From positions 3,358,001 through 3,422,000 of the forward strand of contig NZ_CP127294.1 of the NCBI RefSeq assembly GCF_030285625.1: DNA of 64,000 nt, read 5' to 3'. Positions 63,065 to 64,000 of the stretch are shown here, in pieces (positions within the stretch are counted from its first letter, which is position 1; each line of letters begins with the position of its first letter). Under the pieces are notes generated by a model, which was not told the origin of the DNA, ran no database searches, and worked only from the letters and a program-made list of their open reading frames with translations. The position numbers were made by a program, and so were the translations under genes. The stretch comes from Amycolatopsis sp. 2-15. GTDB lineage: Bacteria > Actinomycetota > Actinomycetes > Mycobacteriales > Pseudonocardiaceae.

Positions 63065-64000
63065 ATGAAGAAGATCATCAACGATCCGGCGACCGTGGTC
63101 GCGGAGTCCTTGAGAGGCCTCGCCGTCGCCCACGCCGATATCCTCCGTGTCCGGGACGACCCGGCCGTCGTGGTGCGGGCCGACGCTCCGGTGGCGCGCA
63201 AGGTCGCCGTCATCTCGGGTGGCGGCGCCGGCCACGAGCCGCTGCACGGCGGGTTCGTCGGCCGCGGCATGCTCGACGCCGCTGTGCCCGGCGCGGTGTT
63301 CACGTCGCCGACGCCGGACGCGGTGCAGGCCGCGGTCGCCGCGACGACCGGGCCGTCCGGTGCGTTGCTGATCGTGAAGAACTACACGGGTGACGTGCTG
63401 AACTTCGAGACCGCCGCCGAGCTGGCCGCGGCCGAGGACCTCGACGTGCGCAGCGTCGTGATCGACGACGACGTCGCGGTGAAGGACTCCACGTTCACCG
63501 CCGGCCGCCGTGGCGTCGGCGGGACTGTGCTGCTGGAGAAGATCGTGGGCGCGGCCGCGGAGCGAGGCGACTCGCTCGACGCGGTGGAGGCGCTGGCGCG
63601 CAAGGTCGTCGGGCAGGTGCGGTCGATCGGGGTGGCGTTGAGCGCGCCGATCGTGCCGCACGTCGGCGAGCCGAGCTTCGACCTGGGGCCGGACGAGATC
63701 GAGTTCGGCATCGGCATCCACGGTGAGCCGGGCCGCGAGCGCATCCCGGCCGAGCCTGCCGACGCGCTGGTGGCGCGCATGGTCGAGGCCATCGTTTCGG
63801 ACCTGCCGTACGAGTCGGGCGACAAGGTGCTGCTGTTCACGAACTCCATGGGCGCCACGCCGTTGCTGGAGCTCTACCTCGCCCACGGCATCGCCGAGCG
63901 GCTGCTGGCCGAGCGTGGGATCGTGGTCGAGCGCAGGCTGGTCGGGCCGTACATCACGAGTCTCGAGATGCAGGGGATGAGCCTGACGCTGCTGAAGCTG
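63065..64000 (+). CDS. dhaK: Dihydroxyacetone kinase subunit DhaK, 5' part
   Basis: The first 312 residues are inside the window and the frame is open at its edge. GGGAGHEPLHGGFVG binds the substrate near residues 50-64, KNYTGDVLNFETAAELA follows, and His219 in GIGIHGEPG is the histidine that forms the hemiaminal with dihydroxyacetone. DhaK with DhaL phosphorylates dihydroxyacetone using a PTS phosphoprotein (DhaM) or ATP. ATG 63065 fits the family start (MKKIINDPATVV). dhaL/dhaM are expected just beyond the window. Confidence 0.94.
   Translation, partial: MKKIINDPATVVAESLRGLAVAHADILRVRDDPAVVVRADAPVARKVAVISGGGAGHEPLHGGFVGRGMLDAAVPGAVFTSPTPDAVQAAVAATTGPSGALLIVKNYTGDVLNFETAAELAAAEDLDVRSVVIDDDVAVKDSTFTAGRRGVGGTVLLEKIVGAAAERGDSLDAVEALARKVVGQVRSIGVALSAPIVPHVGEPSFDLGPDEIEFGIGIHGEPGRERIPAEPADALVARMVEAIVSDLPYESGDKVLLFTNSMGATPLLELYLAHGIAERLLAERGIVVERRLVGPYITSLEMQGMSLTLLKL

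Overview
This is a GC-rich (about 70 percent) chromosomal window from an actinomycete. The order argS-lysA-hom-thrC-thrB-rho-rpmE-prfA-prmC-sua5-wecA-atpIBEFHAGDC-(DUF2550)-pduO-murA is the conserved core block of Actinobacteria. Together with NucS mismatch repair, a MurA with Asp at the catalytic-Cys position, DUF3558 and DUF3105/DUF305 proteins and many leaderless genes, it points to the Pseudonocardiaceae, most like Amycolatopsis. The genus is an inference from gene content and style.

Layout. 1-13 kb is accessory: a MocR-type regulator tail, HAD phosphatase, carboxymuconolactone decarboxylase-like protein plus SDR, DUF2000 facing an Lrp/AsnC regulator, a CGNR regulator facing an azoreductase, a secreted PL7 alginate lyase, a scarred GntR/class II aldolase locus, tRNA-Arg(CCG), epoxide hydrolase, CDF metal exporter, a metal-dependent hydrolase, a DUF6236-like protein and a flavin reductase. 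13-25.4 kb is core: DUF305/DUF3105, arginyl-tRNA synthetase, the lysine and threonine biosynthesis operon, Rho, L31 and RF1. 25.4-29.9 kb is a reverse-strand membrane glycosylation module (GT2, GtrA flippase, two polytopic transferases) lying between prfA and prmC. 30-45 kb returns to the core: prmC, a secreted M6 protease, Sua5, WecA, and the complete F1Fo ATP synthase operon. 45-64 kb holds PduO-type adenosyltransferase, MurA, a TetR regulator with twin operators and a frameshifted hydrolase target, an intact IS481-family element, two LysE exporters, a duplicated PH-like membrane protein pair, the ehuBCDA ectoine transporter, an isochorismatase-like hydrolase, a GlxA-type regulator, enoyl-CoA hydratase, NUDIX hydrolase, NucS, an SSS symporter with small partner, a DUF3558 lipoprotein and the start of dhaK.

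Most interesting signals. A 29-codon ORF bridges hom and thrC with stop/start overlaps at both ends; it runs through an 18-bp stem that would hide the thrC ribosome site, a candidate translational control device. A 35-bp leader with ECF-sigma promoter geometry is kept at 34/35 identity in front of two diverged paralogues. The IS481 element sits on an NCTAGN target shared by two convergent stop codons, so neither neighbour is broken and the transposase borrows its own stop from the target. A deletion scar joins a headless GntR regulator to a headless aldolase. Many genes carry a TAnnnT box 6-7 nt before the start codon, the signature of leaderless transcription. No CRISPR array, prophage or large secondary-metabolite cluster was seen.
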